The notes under the pieces are model-generated. The model was not told the origin of the DNA and searched no databases. It saw nothing but the letters and a program-made list of their open reading frames with translations. The position numbers were made by a program, and so were the translations under genes. From Polydactylus sextarius (taxonomy: Eukaryota > Chordata > Actinopteri > Polynemidae), in contig CM028927.1 of NCBI GenBank assembly GCA_016801845.1, positions 3,214,001-3,278,000 on the forward strand: 64,000 nucleotides of DNA, in the 5' to 3' direction. Positions 26,162 to 39,254 of the stretch are shown here, piece after piece; positions within the stretch are counted from its first letter, which is position 1, and every line of letters starts with the position of its first letter.

Positions 26162-26697
26162 ATTCAAACAGAGAGTCCAGCTTTGTTCACCGGCTGTTGC
26201 CCTCTCACGTGGGGGGAGTGACAAGGAGAGTTGCAGGGAGACAAAAGGTCCCAACAGACTGGAAACGAGGTAGCCAGCGACACACTAAATCCTCTGCACA
26301 CATAGATGACCCACACACAAACACACACAAACATTTTTTACACAATATCACGTCAGCACCCAAGCAGAGCGCAAAGAAAGGGAGGGGAACAAACTGGAAC
26401 TGGGTCAAAAATCCAATTAATCCATGACAGAAGAAAAGGGTTTGAAAGACCCTTGGAGAGACAGTGCAGGAAAACCACAAGAGATGGAAACAATACACTG
26501 ATGCCCTCTGACCTGTTTTTGTGTGTGTGAGTCACATGGTATTGTGTGTAGTTATGTGGCGAGTGCATTTATTTTGGATCAAGGTCAGACTGTGTTTGTC
26601 ATGCAAAACAGAGCATTACAGTAATACTGTAGCAAATGTGCTTGGACTGCTGGAATTTTCAATTTTGAGGTTTTCTGAAAAAATTATCATCTTTTCC

Positions 26698-26727
26698 AAA
26701 AAAAAAGAAAAAAGAAAAAAGAAAAAA
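26698..26727. repeat. A-rich GAAAAAA repeat
   Basis: About four units of GAAAAAA. Confidence 0.9.
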
Positions 26728-28528
26728 CATACATAAAACAGCAATGCTTCCTTTTTAATTTCATTTATTTTATTTTACTGATTTGTCGCAGAGCGATGGC
26801 CAAATTATTTTCTCTACCTTTCTCTAGCCACACTTCTCACTTTCTTCTCTAATCCTTCGCCTCCTCGGAGTGGCGGAGGGAGTGGGAGTGGAAGGGGTAG
26901 TCAGTGAAAGTGGTGAAAGCACAAGTCTGGGTCCCCTGAGGATCTGGAGACGTTAATGTGGGGTGAATGGGCTGCAGCAGTGGGGTGACAGCAGGGATGT
27001 CAGCGGGGCTGCCGAGCAGTCGCCACGGGTGAGAGGCGTCAGCTGGGAAGATAAATAATGTAATGCCTATGGGATGTAATGCAGGCTGTATGATTCGAGC
27101 TGGTGACACTGGTGGGGAATGATCCATTATAATGGAAGACAAATTCACAGATGTCGGAAGCTACCTTGAGTATCAGCAGTGATGAAAACACAGGAGGAGA
27201 AAGGAAGGAAGACAAAGCTAAAGAAAGATTTAATAAGGTGCTATGTCAAATGGGTTCGGCCTTTAAATGGTCATGACCACTGATAAACTCCACATCTCTC
27301 TTTTATCAACTGAACCTTTCCACTGCGTTGTATCTGTATCACTGGTCACTCCCCCTTCGGTGATATCACAACAAGTGCTGCCCATCAGCTGTCAAAGTCA
27401 AAAACAACTGCAGAGGTTTAGGCATTCAGTATGGGTTCACCATTAAAAACCATGACCAGTCCAATTTGAAACACTGGATGTCAGACGTTTTAAGTGACCC
27501 CTTTGTGGTATTACTTTGTCAGCTGTCACACAGAAACATGTCACCTGCCACTCCCTAACGCCAGTCACCCTGACAATAGGCTTGCACTGTTGTACCTCTT
27601 AGGCTGCTAACCCAAGCTCAAACACTTAGTATCAAGCATCAAATACTTTTGTTAGACCTGAAACAAAAGACCAAGAGTTGTTTTATTTAGTAATTCTAAG
27701 TAATGTTTTCAATAAGAGGCTACAAGGATACTTAAAGCTATCGGAGCAAAGGTAAATCTGCTCTTATGTGTATTCACCAATCTTCAGTGAATACTGAATA
27801 TTTTTTTAGGAATAAAAGAACCTCATGTATAAAACTTGGCTTGGCGCTGTTGGTTTCTAGATTGAATAGAAATGAGCAGGATGAGTTGTAAAGTAGCCGT
27901 TACCAATGTATTCTAACTTGGATCAAACAGGTGACAAGTGGTGATACAGGTAAAAAGAAGCAGACCCAGTAGTTCAAAAAGCTTTGTTGTAGAACCAAGG
28001 TCTTGAGTTTATTGAAAATTGTTTGGAGGGTTCAACAGATGTCAGAGTTTTTGCCAATAACCAAATAAATACACCTGGTAATTTCTGAAAAAAAAAAGAA
28101 TGAAACCCTTTATGCAGTGTGATGAAAAGGACTTTAATATTTGGCTTATTTATTCGAAAATCTTGCCAGAAGGTTTGAATTACCTCATTCTTTATAGAAA
28201 CTCTATTTAAGAGAAACACAGCTGTTTGTGTTGGATATAGAGCTGTTTTGTTGGTGATACAGAAAAGCAAATATAATACTTATGCTAATGGTCGCTAGCT
28301 TACATGAGCATCAAAACAAACATAGCATATAGAAAACATATAGTCCTAGTTGTCAGTAGTAAATAACATGTTATAATGTTAGCATTGAGCACTGAACAAA
28401 CAAAACTAGTATCACTGCATAAAGTAAATGCCAAAATGTTAGCATGTGGAATAGATGCCACTGGGAATGATTTTGATGCCAACGCTGTCAGAAATTCTCC
28501 AACAAAAGTTGTGAAACTTGCTATTTTT

Positions 28529-28547
28529 AAAAAAAAAAAAAAAAAAA
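28529..28547. repeat. Poly-A tract (A19)
   Basis: Nineteen uninterrupted A residues. Confidence 0.95.
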
Positions 28548-28656
28548 CAGATACAGAAGAGGCCTGAAAAAGATGGACAGAGGGACAAACAGAGACTGAA
28601 AGTATGAGGAAATACTGGATAAAAACAAACACGAGGTGAGGTAAGGAAATTGATTA

Positions 28657-28699
28657 AAAAAAAAAAAAAAAGTGGCTGGGCATGAGTGGCTGGGCATGA
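28657..28699. repeat. Poly-A tract plus tandem 14-bp duplication
   Basis: A15 at 28657-28671, then GTGGCTGGGCATGA twice (28672-28685 and 28686-28699) without any mismatch. Confidence 0.95.
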
Positions 28700-31600
28700 G
28701 TAAAGAGGAAGAAAAAGGACAGAAAGGGAAGAAATGAGCAGATGGGCGAGCGAGGGGGGCGGGTAGAATAATCTGAAGAGCGGCAAGACAGAGAGTGTGA
28801 GAGAATGAAAGAGAAAGAACAATGTCTGAGAGGGTGAACCCTCTAGTGGCACTCATTTCTGGGGTCGTCTCAGCCTTAATCAAGGCTCGGAGGCACCCAC
28901 AGGCAATGCACAGCCTGAGGAATGTGCCCCTGTAGTCTGTAGAGGGGTGATCAATCAGAGCCGGTGGCTGCTGTATCGTACATACACACATATACACACA
29001 CACGCAAAACGACAGTGATGAATTAGGAAACGCTCAAACAGTTTAGGAGTCACTGACTCTCCTCATTTGCATAATAAAGTGTTGCATGATCTCATCTCAC
29101 TTTGTTCCTCGTTTTTCTCCTTTCTGATTCAGTTTTCTCGGCTTTCAAGTTGCATCAACCTCTGTGTGTCACATTCACCGACATGTACCTCATCGCTGGT
29201 GCTTCACAGACAAACATGAATCTCAACCTCAGAAAATTGACTTGATTTGCGTAAATATGGCAACATATGTAGCATCTCAATTTGCCCTTAGAGCACACAA
29301 TTTTCAGATTCAGCACTACTTGGAAGCTAAATAGAGTTGTAAATTTTTACCCAAAAGCAGTCCCTAAAGTATAGCTGCACCTCAAGCATGGAAAAATCCA
29401 GGCTGTGGTTCAGTGGTTTCTTAGAAACACTTGCTACGGTATTTCCTTATGTCCCTCTTGCAAAGCAGGAAAGAAAAAAAAAAACATGCTGCAGCTCCTG
29501 CTACTGAAGAACCAGGGCACCTTGAAAATAATGAGATCCTGTTGGCGAGAGGACACTTTCTCATAACATCCCACTCGAGTTTTCTTGACACTCGACAAGG
29601 TCTAAAAACAAGCACAACTCCTCAGCAGCAGAACGAGTGGGAGGAGGAGGGGAGAACCAAACTGAATACATATACAGTTACACAGCAACAGTGGAACACA
29701 TGTACAGATGTAATTTTATGCTAAAATCGATGCATAAAGTTTAGTTGTAAGATAACCGGTTACTTGCAGGTTACAAATTTACTTTTTTTTTTTTTAATAT
29801 TTCTGTTGATAATAGGCTTACATGCTGCATGCTCTTGAATAAAACTGCATGAATTAAAATAAGATTAACTTGTTGTGCTGGAGCCTGGATGGGGGCACAT
29901 GACTCATTTTAGCCCTGAGGTACCCTGGGGTATCGACCCTGACCGTGGCCTCTATTAAACAAGTAGCTGGCACTTGTGGGTAACTTAATGTGAGACACAT
30001 TTCCATAAGTCCACTGATTAACATGGATGAATGTTCAAGCAGTGCTTCCTCTTGGGCACATCAGTTGGATGACATGAGGTCGACATAATGAAGTTTCTTT
30101 GAGAATGGCCTCAGCTTCTTTTCTAATTTCTGTGCTGATTTATTTATTTGATTTAGCTTCACATATGCAACACAGCCTTGTTTTATTTTTCCTCAGAGAG
30201 AAATCTATCCATCCATTTGCTACTTACATGCATTATTTTTCTTTTCTTTTTCTTTTTTATTTATGAGTGTGCACTGAAGGAGGACAGTATATAAGCTGGA
30301 TGCATTATAGACTCTATTAATCACAGCCATGTTCTGCGCGCTGAGCAGTGACAAAGCTCAAAACACTGAGATGAAAAAGCACAGCCATGGCCGAGCCAAG
30401 AGAAAAGACAAAAAACAAGCTGCTTTCAATCTTCCAGAGACTGGAGATTTTAAGACTGGGGCAGATAAACTCAATTCAAAGGGCTGCTTGGGTGTTAGTA
30501 GTTTGCTGCTCCTGCCTACGTCTTTAAATACAACAGTACAGTAACAAAACACACACTCAAAACACACTAACATTTTTTATTCATGGTCAACAGTTCCACA
30601 AAGCTGTAGGAGTCTACAGAGGAGGCTTGGTGCTAATGTTACATCGACACAGTTACAGGGCTGGCAATGATTGAAAATTTTTCATGGCTTGTCTGAGAAA
30701 TTTCTATTCTCTTTTAATAAAAGAAGGTTAAGTTTTCAAGTGTTATGTTTTTTAAAGCAGCCATGAGAACAAAATAAACAGTCTAGAACTGGATACATTT
30801 GAAATGACCTGATCAGACATTCAAGGTTAACTTGGTTTCAGTTTTTCAGCTACTATGGTTAAAGTTTTCATTTTAGTACCAAGGCTAGTATATATAGAGT
30901 ATATCTAATTTAAGTACATCTAACTCTCAGGCTCTCAACTCTTGACATTAAGTACTTGCTGAAATCTGTGAAATGTCTGAAACTGTCTTCCAATGGTAGA
31001 AAGTAAAAGAAATTTGTGTTTGAGGAGTATTTCACAGTCTGACAATATTCACCCTTGACAGCCAATGGGAGTAGTCCTTCTGCAAAACAGACTGAGCTAC
31101 CACATTTACAACCAACAGCCGTAATCAAGTGATAAATCTAAATTTTCAGAACTTTCCTGGTAGTCCTACTTTCTCACTCAAATTCAAATACTTTCAAAAT
31201 GGACACATCTTTGATGAATTTGTGGCAATTCATGTCATTGCCTTGACTTTGTGTGTAATTGAGCCAAAAACGATATTGCTTTTCACTCTGCCACTTCTGC
31301 CACTTTTATCTTATTTTGTAGAGAACCTATGTTCAACACTTCAAATTCCTTTGAGGGGAAAATTAAAGTGTCCCACTCCGCTTCACTGCATCGAGACAAA
31401 AAATGAGCAAAACAGTTTTGCCTCGCGTACACACAACTGTGCTTCAAGTACAAATGAGTAAGGGTTGGCCTCTAAAGTGAAACTCTACCATTCACCTTCA
31501 ACCACTGACCATGGTGTTCTAGTGCCACTAAATATATTGGAATACGACCATTATCATTCCACTACAATTATAAAGATAGTTTCAACATAATCTGCTTGCA

Positions 31601-33628
31601 AAAATGTAATAAGATCCTTAAAATGTTTCACATCCATTATAGCAGAGATGGGTGACCATTCAAAATACACAAGAGTTTTAATAGAATAACTGCATAAGAC
31701 TACTCTGACTTTTTGTTTGTCTTTGTCAACTTTTTTGTTGCCTTGTCACAGTAGAGCCATAACAAACTCTTCAACCTCCTCCCACCTTTTCATCTGTGCT
31801 GACAGGTGTGAGAAACAAAAGCTCTGTTATCACAGCTGTGGAGATGTACCTGCAGGCAGCAGGGATCAGACATTATGAGTTTTAATTACTTCAGATGTGA
31901 GATCTCCTTCCATCTGACCTCATCTTACCCTCACCCAAAATTTAAAAAAAAAAGAAGTGATGTGACATTGCTGGATGTCCCTTTGTTCAGTTAAGACTTT
32001 TTTTTTGCCTCATTCTACATAATTTTATGATCTTTCAGGGCTCTTGTCCTGATTAGAGGCAAGGACAGAACAAAAGAAAATAAAGACCTGTGTAAATTTA
32101 ATACTAATTCATTACAACTGCTTTAGAGATATGGCTAATGCACCATTCAAAGACCACTTGAAGGCAAAAATGACTAATTTGGTGTGCACTGCTAAGAGAA
32201 ACTTTCCTGACTTTTAATTACTCTATCGCTCTGATTTACTCTATCTTCATAGTATTTTAGTGTAGAGTGGATAAAGGGAGGCAAGATAGAGAACAGACCT
32301 GGACAGCAAAACAGGATAAAAGATGGTGTTGGGGTGATGTATTGTTGAGCTGTGGACTTCTCTCCATCTCTGTCAGGTCTTTTTTGACCAGGCTTCAAAG
32401 TGCTTTGGGTGCACAGTCCCAGAATGAGGGTGGTTACAGACCATGAAAAACAGGATTACACAACTGTCTCATCCATTTAATTTTCCACCAGTTTGGGGAA
32501 ATAAACTCTTCTTAACTCCATATGCCATCACTGTGAAAGTCTTCACCACTTCCAATGGTTGGGAGTTTTGAATCTAACTCTGGAGAATATTGAAGAGCAA
32601 AGTGAAAACCCCTCTGCCAGCTCCAGCCTGCTCTAATCAGGGGGGATTGTCCCACATCCAATTAAAACTGTACAGAACACACTGCCCAGCTCTGATTCAT
32701 CTAAGCTATTGTTATGAAATGAAGGCTCAGACTTAGCTGGTTTTGTGAGGAATTGTATAGATTTTTCTTGACTATCTCCATAATATGGTGAAGCACTGTG
32801 CTGGTCGACCATTTCTCTGTTTGAGATTTTGGGGGTGTCTGTTTGCAGCATCTCCTTGAGTGTTTTGTTCTCGCTGTGTGGCAGAAAAGCAAAAGCGTAA
32901 GCCGACGGCAATTCTGAAGGTCACGACCTCCTATTGGTTGTTTCACTCTGTCCCACAGTAAAAAAGTGCAGAGCAACAACTATGATACAAATATGCCTCC
33001 AGCTTTGGCCAATTCAGAGCACTAGTGTGGGCGGCCCAATCAAAGTTGTGCATTCTTCTCTGTGGGAGTTGCAGCCCCTGGTTAAAGATAGCAGCCTGGA
33101 ACATCACATCCTGAAGTCTGGATTAGGCCTGCCAAGAGTAGATTCCCTTGCTTTCGTTCTCTCTCTTTTTCCAACGGCTGCTCCAGGAGAGCTTGTCAGT
33201 TCATCTCAGCATAAAGATGAGCCAGGGGAAAGCCAAGACAACCTCATCCACCGCTGAAGCACAGCATAGGAGCCATAAGGTACCCATGGGTGAACCTCCA
33301 AGCACTGCAGTGAGTGGTCAGCTTGACTTTAACAGGCGCTGTGGGAAATGTGCAGTAATTCAAAGACAAGCAGGCAAACAAGCCCAAAGGCACAAGGAAA
33401 GGTAACTGCCAAGTTCTCACAGGAAAGGTCTTCTTAAGATTCATCTAAGTATAAAATACAATAAGAAACAGCAAAAGAATATCCTAAGTAAGTGAATCAT
33501 TTCAAAGTAGCATACACGTCAGAAGATTCCTGATAAAGATAAACGAATAATGGCCTCACTTAAAAGGGATCATGCAAATGTTTCTGATAAACTGGTAGCA
33601 TACTTCCAAATCCTTACAACAATTAATA

Positions 33629-33720
33629 AAGGCTTCAAGGATATGTGGACATATAACTGGGTGTCATCAGCCTAATATAGTTTATGTATGTAATTTTTTT
33701 ACTAATGTTCTGTATTTAAA
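33629..33720 (-). mobile_element. LINE relic with YADD-type reverse transcriptase motif
   Basis: On the minus strand 33671-33629 reads ADDTQLYVHISLKP, which is the catalytic A-D-D box and the following strand of L2/CR1-type reverse transcriptase (usual form YADDTQLY). The preceding Tyr is lost and the surrounding frame is broken. A second fragment of the same kind is at 35640-35830. Confidence 0.7.
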
Positions 33721-34253
33721 TGGTGAGTAACAGAGGGTTTAAAATTGTTCTTTGGCAACCTCAATATCATTGTAAAATAGAATTGGTTAAAAAAAAAAAA
33801 GGGAGCACTTACATGTCACATACCGTAAAGCTGAAAATAACAGCTAAGTGTTATGGGCCAAAACGCCAGTCTCAAATAAAGGCCAGGTCTGATTTTCTTC
33901 CTTGTCATTGATTTTAGCTCATTCTAACTCCCCCGCAGACCAGAACATGTGAGTGGAGTGGAGAGCGGTGCAGGTTTTTATCGAAAGGCCGGAGCGATCA
34001 TCTCGTCTTGTCTCAATCGGTTCTGCTCTGATACCGCTCACACCACAGTCAACAAGTTTCCATAGATAAATAAAAAATGAAAGACTTAAAAAGGTAACAA
34101 TACCAGAGCGGCGCAGTACTTTGCTACTTTGGCTTAAAAAAATTAAACACCTGTCTCATATAGACACCTGTCCCAAATGGATACAGGGTCTGTTGAGTCA
34201 TTTGGGAACATAAACACTGTATGTTATTTGCTGTTATATTCAGCTTTCCGGTA

Positions 34254-34272
34254 TGTGTGTGTGTGTGTGTGT
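34254..34272. repeat. (TG)n microsatellite
   Basis: About nine TG units. Confidence 0.95.
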
Positions 34273-35537
34273 CCTGCATGGCCACTAATTCAAGTTTTAA
34301 TTTGCAAAGTTTCGACTATTGTTAGTTACTGTCAATAAATCTTAAAAACTCTTTGTACATGTTTATCTTTTGAGCTACCATAAGACCGTTTAATGTGAAA
34401 AATCAGCACAGAAAATGTTTGTATTGGTTTTTATAGGGAATGTGAATTTTATTGATGGTAAGTTAACCTCATTTCCCCATATTAAACCACATTAAAAGTC
34501 AATCATTTCACTCTGCTCCAGTGTTTATGAGGTGTAACTGTCAGCTAGTTCTCTTTCCTTCACCATTTTAAGAATAACATTTCCACAGTGATGTCAACTG
34601 ATCTTTCATGACAGCTTTAAATTATTTGGTTTCAAAGTTACTCTTCATGTTTATGCTGAAAATACAAATTTTTCAAAGGTGAATGAATGAAAGAGCTGTT
34701 TCAAAGGGCTTATCCCCTTTGAGCTACTAGAAGGCTTTCAGGGTGCAACATGTGCAGGAAGCATTGTGTTTCATCAATGGTTGCTTCTATCAGCTCTGTT
34801 AGACTGCTAAAATCAAGTAAATAAAGACAATATTCTGTAAGAGGAGGGAAACTTAGAGCAGCTGATTATGAAGTATGACATGACTCTGTTGTTGTGCCAG
34901 AAGAATTTGTACTGTGAGATGTGCCTTAAAGATGACAGAGAATCAAAAAGCGTTTTCACCTCATCTTTGTTGAAGAACGGTCGTCCACCCACATTGAGGA
35001 ACACGTGAAAAGTGCTAGAAATTCTGAACATCTCCTTTTCATAGAAATTCCTTTTTTAGAAATGTTGCTAGAAAATGGGTCAGGTCTGCTTCTGACGTAA
35101 AATGTATCTCACTTCCCCCCCACAGTGTCACAGTGAGTGACAGTGAAGCAGCCAATCAGTGTCAAGTGTTTGCATTTCATAATGAGGTTGCCAGTTTAGC
35201 CTGAAATGATGAAAAATAGGCGAAAAACCACGTGTTTAAAATCCTCCACCCTGAAATATATTTCTGAGAGGTTTTTATGAAGCTTCTGAGGTGTTACACA
35301 TCCAACCAACATTTTATTGTGTATACGTTACATCACAGAACAAGGATTAAAACCCTGTTCAACCACTCTCTGTCACCGTTGAATTAAATGTTGCATGATA
35401 AGCATATAACTAAAATAAAACAGCATTAAAAACAATCAAGCAATAAAAGCCATCAACGGATCTAAGATTTATATTCATTCTTTGTTGTTTGGCACATGGT
35501 TTTATGCAAAGCAGATTAAAACTCTCCAAAGGAATAA

Positions 35538-35640
35538 CCACTGTGGTCAGTTTGGTGTTCATTGTCCTGCCCAAGGACACGAAGATATGTGGACTGCAGG
35601 AGACAGGTTTTAAACCAACTTTGCACCTTCCAACTAGTTA
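35538..35640 (+). repeat. Interspersed repeat fragment (TTGCCCAAGGACAC type)
   Basis: The stretch GTTTGGTGTTCATTGTCCTG, CCCAAGGACACGAAGATATG and TGGACTGCAGGAGACAGG resembles a very common fish repeat (GTGTCTTGCCCAAGGACAC, then ATGTGGACTGCAGGAGCCGG, then ATCGAACC). It lies directly next to the LINE fragment that follows. Confidence 0.55.
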
Positions 35641-35830
35641 GTGAACATATAATTGGGTGTCTTCGATATAACAGCAGCATATTAAGCAGGTTTACTAATG
35701 ATCTGATGATCTATCCAAAGGCAGCCTATAAATGGAAAATAATAACAGACCTAAGTCTGACCCATGAGGAACTCAAATAGAATCAGATGAGCAAGGTTCT
35801 ATAGAAATCCTATGTGGTCACTATTTGAAT
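35640..35830 (-). mobile_element. LINE relic: L2-like reverse transcriptase palm
   Basis: Minus strand 35772-35710 reads VPHGSDLGLLLFSIYRLPLD, matching the canonical VPQGSVLGPLLFSLYMLPLG block of L2-type reverse transcriptase. After frame breaks, 35670-35645 reads YIEDTQLYV, a decayed YADDTQLYV catalytic box (first Asp now Glu). Order and spacing fit a real RT palm, so this is a pseudogenised LINE copy, and it is inactive. Confidence 0.8.
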
Positions 35831-36163
35831 ATTTACAGTAAATTCAACACAGGAAAGTAAAAGGTCACCAGTTGGGCAGAGCAATGCTTACACTTAAGCA
35901 GTTCTTCAACTGGTTTAAAGCGAAGATAATGATGTCTTTCCATCCCCAGACAGATTCAAGCAGCTGAGAGAGAAAATATTTCCCTTTGACATCATCATCT
36001 TCCATCCACTCCCAGCCTTCATTTCCTAAGTCGCTTTAGCCCCTTCTGTCACCATGCAGACTGTGGAGGATGTTTAGCATCACCATTGCAAATTTTAATC
36101 CTACAAACTTTCAATTTCATCGTAGCTGAGATGAGCAAAAGAGCTGGCGAGAATGAAAGAAAT

Positions 36164-36190
36164 AGAGAGAGAGAACGAGAGAGAGAGAGA
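36164..36190. repeat. (GA)n interrupted microsatellite
   Basis: GA units with one AAC interruption. Confidence 0.9.
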
Positions 36191-37691
36191 TAGCGTCAAG
36201 CACTCATCAGTGGGCAGCGAGCAAGAAGACGAGGAAAATGAAGGAGCAGGGGGAGAAGCCAATTACCCATGAGGGGAAGCCGGCCACGGGATGTGGTGTG
36301 CCGAGGCTGCCTGTTCTGTGCTCGATAACCCTCCTGTGTCATCCCTCTGTGTAAACCAGAATTTTATCTACCACTCGGAGCGAAGAGACTGCTGCCGCAT
36401 AGGCAACAACAACAACAACCTGCAGCCAAAGAGAGCCGCGAGCCACAGACCAAGATGAGAATTAAGAGCGCAAAAGCAAACACAGGAGCAAGTGATATGT
36501 AACATATGAGCTGAAAAGAAATGGAGAAGTGAGAAAACACTAATACACATAGAGGGATTCAGCACACACAGGTTCACTATCAGGAAGGAGGAGCATGGAG
36601 GAAGAATGTGAAAGGCATTAAAAACTAGGGAAAACCAATGTAATCCATTGGTGTCCTTCCCCCTATTGTAACAAGATCAAATATTTTAAATTAGCACAAA
36701 ATATCAGCTACCCAAGTTAAAAAGCTGCAGTGAAATGGTCATGTCTGCTCTTTTTGGACAAAAAGTACAAACTAATTACAGTTTTCTCTGTTTGTTGCTC
36801 TTGAAAGGCAAGAGAATTTCTTCTTTCTCAACAATATTAACAGCTCTATAGTAATTAAACCCCTGATGTGTTGTGCATTCACCGCAATAAATCACTGCCA
36901 TATTTCAGTTGCAGAGGTGGGAGTACTGCTGCAGAAGGCATTAGGACACACCAAGCTACTTCCACTTAACTTTTACTGCAACGCAGTGTCCACTCGGCCA
37001 ATTAAACATGATTAATTTATTTAATTTCACTGAAGGTTTTGCTGAAATGAAGTCAGTCATTTTGAGACTCTTTTAAAGAACCTGAACAAACCCTGCAAGA
37101 GCAAAGGAAATAAATCTATTTTTCAGAGATAGAGAGGGTGAGAAGTTCACACTCCAGACCAGTGCAGCTCCTTAAAATATTCTGCCAGAAAGCTATTGTG
37201 AGTCTGAACAAAAGCTAATGTTTGGTGTGCTGGCCATGTCTGAAAGCCATGAGAAGGCCCTCTCCAACGCTTCATTCACCTAGACAGCATGGACCGGCAC
37301 ATTTTCTTTAGCAGCCCACTGGGGCCCGAGAGAGAGCAGCTAGAGCAAGAGCAAAACAAAAGTTTATTGTTGAGTTGTTGCTGTGGAGATGGTGAAAGCT
37401 GAAAGACATATCAAAATATCTAAGGTAGACAAAGGCCCCGCTCATCTCTCAAACCGGTGCATCAGCAGAACACCGATGGGCTTATTGTCACATACTTAAG
37501 ATGTGTTAAGGAAGCTGTCTGATGTAGTCTATCATCCAAAAAAACAGAAAAAAAAGAGGGAAAACTTGAATGTGGAAATGTGGTGACGTTGGTGGCAAGA
37601 GGCCAGAGGCCAGAGGCAGATGGATCGTACAGTGTGGGAGCAGCTGAGTCGATTGAGCGTGTCTGTTTAATTACCAGAGTATCATCACCAT

Positions 37692-37714
37692 CACACACAC
37701 ACACACACACACAC
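37692..37714. repeat. (CA)n microsatellite
   Basis: About eleven CA units. Confidence 0.95.
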
Positions 37715-39213
37715 TTCTCCTCCACTTACCACCTCGGGAAGAGGGAGTTATATTATTACTGCACGTATCCTATGTCACAAAAATCATACTAGCAGTGTAA
37801 AACATAACTTTCATGGCGCTATAAATGGCTTCAATAAATGTGTAATAAATTTCAGTTAATTGAAAATATCACATATTGCTACATGCTCTCACAGGGTTGT
37901 CCCAGTCATCAGATTACAGATTCTACAGTCATGTTCAGGCTCACAGAGAAGTTTAATTAGTGACTGAATTCTTGCTGAGACCTCTGGGTATAAAAAGTTT
38001 TGGTAAGTTTTAAAATGTTTATGTCTGGTCTTTTAGAACCAGGGGTCACAGACCCTGTGGTCTCAGCAGACACTAGTTAAAGGAGTTCAGGAGTCCACAA
38101 AGTTCTTTGAAGGATTTTCAGACTTTGTTCCAGTGTTCAGTCAAACTGTGGCTTTCCTGCCTGTTCTCCTTTCACTCGCTTACAGAGCTCCAGAGGTTTT
38201 GATCTGGCTGGAAAATATCACTTATTGTGCATTATTTAAATGGTCATTAGTCTCACAAGCCTCATCCTTCCTGCACACGGCTCTAGGCTTTCATTATTAC
38301 ATCAGTTATCAGGCCTATTATATGCAAATGACTCATCCTTAACTCTGGAACCCATAATATATAATATATCAATTACCCTGACGGTGAGATGTTTGCAGGG
38401 AGGGGATATGGAAATATTTCCTAAAGATAGCATGCCAACACCTGAGGGATGGGCGAAGACGAGCGAGGGAAGGGAGAGGAGACGAGCTGATGCAGAGAAA
38501 AAGAGGACAAGAGGAGCAATGAGGAAGAGAGAAAAGAGGACAAAAGGCAATAGTAAGAATAACAGGTAGAAACACACGCTGAATCCAAAACATGTGCCAT
38601 GTTTCTGCACCATCCGAACACTAATCCTGAATTCAGCTTCTTCCATCATTGTTAAAGATATTTAGTTAGTATTTATAAAAAACATTTCCCAGAAGTTTTC
38701 TACAGTAGTGAAAGTACAATTTTCTGCCTCTAGTAAAAATCTTTATTATCTTTTATGTTTGAACCATATTTGTTGAATCTTTAAATAAATATGGGTTTAT
38801 GTCATATTGAGATATGAGATCGTTAATTGGTTATTTCCTATGATCAGAATTAGTATCACCCCCAACAATCCCATATTAATCCAATTCTAGTAGGATTAGT
38901 CTTTGAACACATAGTTAAAATATAATATATCGTACAAATCTGAAATTGGTTTATTATATTATTTACTATATTGTGTGTTTACTATAACTACAACTGAACT
39001 GTTGGAGCTCAATACAAGCAACTTCTTACACTCAGTGTTCCAGTTACAATTACACAACAAATAAAACACACAAAAGCTCATTTACTACAGAAGCTTGAGA
39101 TTATCACCATGGGACTGTACTGGAAACTTATTACATGTATAAGAAGGTAAACTGTCTCATTCATACCTCATTTGCTGTTGTATTTATACTTAACTCCCCA
39201 TAAATATACTTAA

Positions 39214-39254
39214 CTGGTGTATTTAAGGTAACATTATTACCGTAAATACACCAG
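39214..39254. repeat. 41-nt near-perfect hairpin
   Basis: Outer arms CTGGTGTATTTA (39214-39225) and TAAATACACCAG (39243-39254) pair perfectly. After one A/G mismatch, inner arms GGTAA and TTACC pair around a CATTA loop. This gives 17 base pairs in total. Confidence 0.95.

Noticed and set aside
25888..26427. 179-codon open frame on the plus strand
   Set aside because: It runs through the GT microsatellite at 26131-26161, has no recognisable domain, no splice or start context, and lies within intron 2. Chance frame.
28439..29003. Ser/Leu/Phe-rich minus-strand frames of 137 and 158 codons
   Set aside because: They translate poly-A/T runs (28529-28547, 28657-28671) and purine-rich DNA; no family similarity seen.
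29045..29063. Palindrome AGGAGTCACTGACTC, AP-1-like
   Set aside because: Neither half is a full TGASTCA site and a 13-17 bp palindrome is not remarkable in 64 kb.
38260..38350. LLYANDSSL, resembling the YADDTQL reverse transcriptase box
   Set aside because: Only this short string is similar and no flanking RT blocks (such as VPQGS) were found; too weak to call.
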